From positions 1 to 29,426 of the forward strand of contig JBARSV010000035.1 in NCBI GenBank assembly GCA_049644865.1: DNA of 29,426 nucleotides. Direction: 5' to 3'. This stretch comes from JAPUDQ01 sp049644865. Lineage in GTDB: Bacteria > Patescibacteriota > Saccharimonadia > Saccharimonadales > Saccharimonadaceae. Made by a program: the position numbers and the translations under genes. The notes beneath the pieces were generated by a model, which saw only the letters and a list, made by a program, of their open reading frames with translations, was not told the DNA's origin and ran no database searches. Below, piece after piece: positions 29,274 through 29,426 of this stretch (the first letter of the stretch is position 1; every line of letters starts with the position of its first letter).

Positions 29274-29426
29274 ATGAATCAATATCGACGTAATAACACA
29301 ACCGGCTTCACCATCATCGAGGTAGTCTTGGTGCTGGCGATTGCAGCATTAATCTTCCTCATCGTATTTCTCGCCGTACCTGCATTGCAGCGTTCACAGC
29401 GCGACACGCAACGCCGTAGTGATGTT
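29274..29426 (+). CDS. Type IV prepilin (3' end outside the window)
   Basis: The first 51 codons of a prepilin. A short basic leader (MNQYRRNNTTG) is followed by the type III cleavage site G11-F12 and the mature N-terminus FTIIEVVLVLAIAALIFLIV, with the conserved Glu at mature position 5. The long hydrophobic helix and an Arg/Gln-rich continuation (RSQRDTQRRSDV) are typical of PilA/GspG-like pilins. AAGGGTGG lies 5 nt before the ATG. Whether it is major or minor pilin cannot be decided from the visible part. Confidence 0.92.
   Translation, partial: MNQYRRNNTTGFTIIEVVLVLAIAALIFLIVFLAVPALQRSQRDTQRRSDV

Noticed and set aside
1..29426. Recoded UGA (glycine), as in Gracilibacteria and SR1
   Set aside because: TGA ends several genes exactly where family length predicts, including pilM and pilN with ATGA overlaps.

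Overview
The window looks like a chromosomal segment of a Patescibacteria/CPR genome, most likely a Saccharibacteria (TM7)-type organism. This rests on gene content, not on a search: RNase J, a short FtsK, an rpsF-ssb-rpsR operon, a compact pilM-N-O-x-B-T-C cluster with a prepilin, a sortase, and very tight packing at roughly 50% GC. TGA is an ordinary stop codon here (for example pilM, pilN and the transposase), which argues against the UGA-glycine lineages (Gracilibacteria, Absconditabacteria).

Layout. 1-1157: an apparently intact IS4-family insertion sequence. 1168-2884: a strong promoter and an orphan HExxH metallopeptidase resembling the anthrax lethal factor catalytic domain. 2867-5137: RNase J with its promoter and leader. 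5138-5751 (minus): a MazEF toxin-antitoxin pair with a self-overlapping operator/promoter. 5780-8065: ftsK. 8083-8922: a GC-rich membrane-anchored protein with a long, strongly folded 5' leader and a clean terminator. 8937-10249: rpsF-ssb-rpsR. 10414-15696: a LysA-family decarboxylase, a four-helix-bundle (S23/IVS-type) protein, EF-P, a 2H phosphoesterase, a beta-lactamase-fold protein and TlyA. 15686-18304: a GC-rich secreted repeat protein with a 210-nt structured leader, then a sortase. 18322-19398 (minus): ychF. 19456-29426: a small membrane protein, a large secreted protein and the type IV pilus operon, cut by the window end inside a prepilin gene.

The most unusual signal is a family of heptanucleotide (7-bp period) repeats. 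They occur mostly as facing, mutually complementary arms in the spacers between 9378 and 14926, and also inside the coding sequences of tlyA and ychF. One pair of arms brackets the four-helix-bundle gene exactly, so that gene looks like a cassette of the repeat family. Two other points stand out. The secreted-protein leader at 15718-15931 can form two mutually exclusive helices, like a riboswitch. Promoters with an extended -10 (TGN-TATAAT) repeatedly sit only 4-11 nt before ATG, suggesting leaderless or nearly leaderless transcripts.

The surface-related genes fit an epibiotic or host-attached lifestyle: T4P for attachment and twitching, a sortase and wall protein, a secreted jelly-roll protein in the pilus neighbourhood, and a peptidoglycan-related serine hydrolase. 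This is inference. No tRNA, rRNA or CRISPR array is visible. The only non-coding stretches near 230 nt are the two structured leaders (8066-8299 and 15697-15931).
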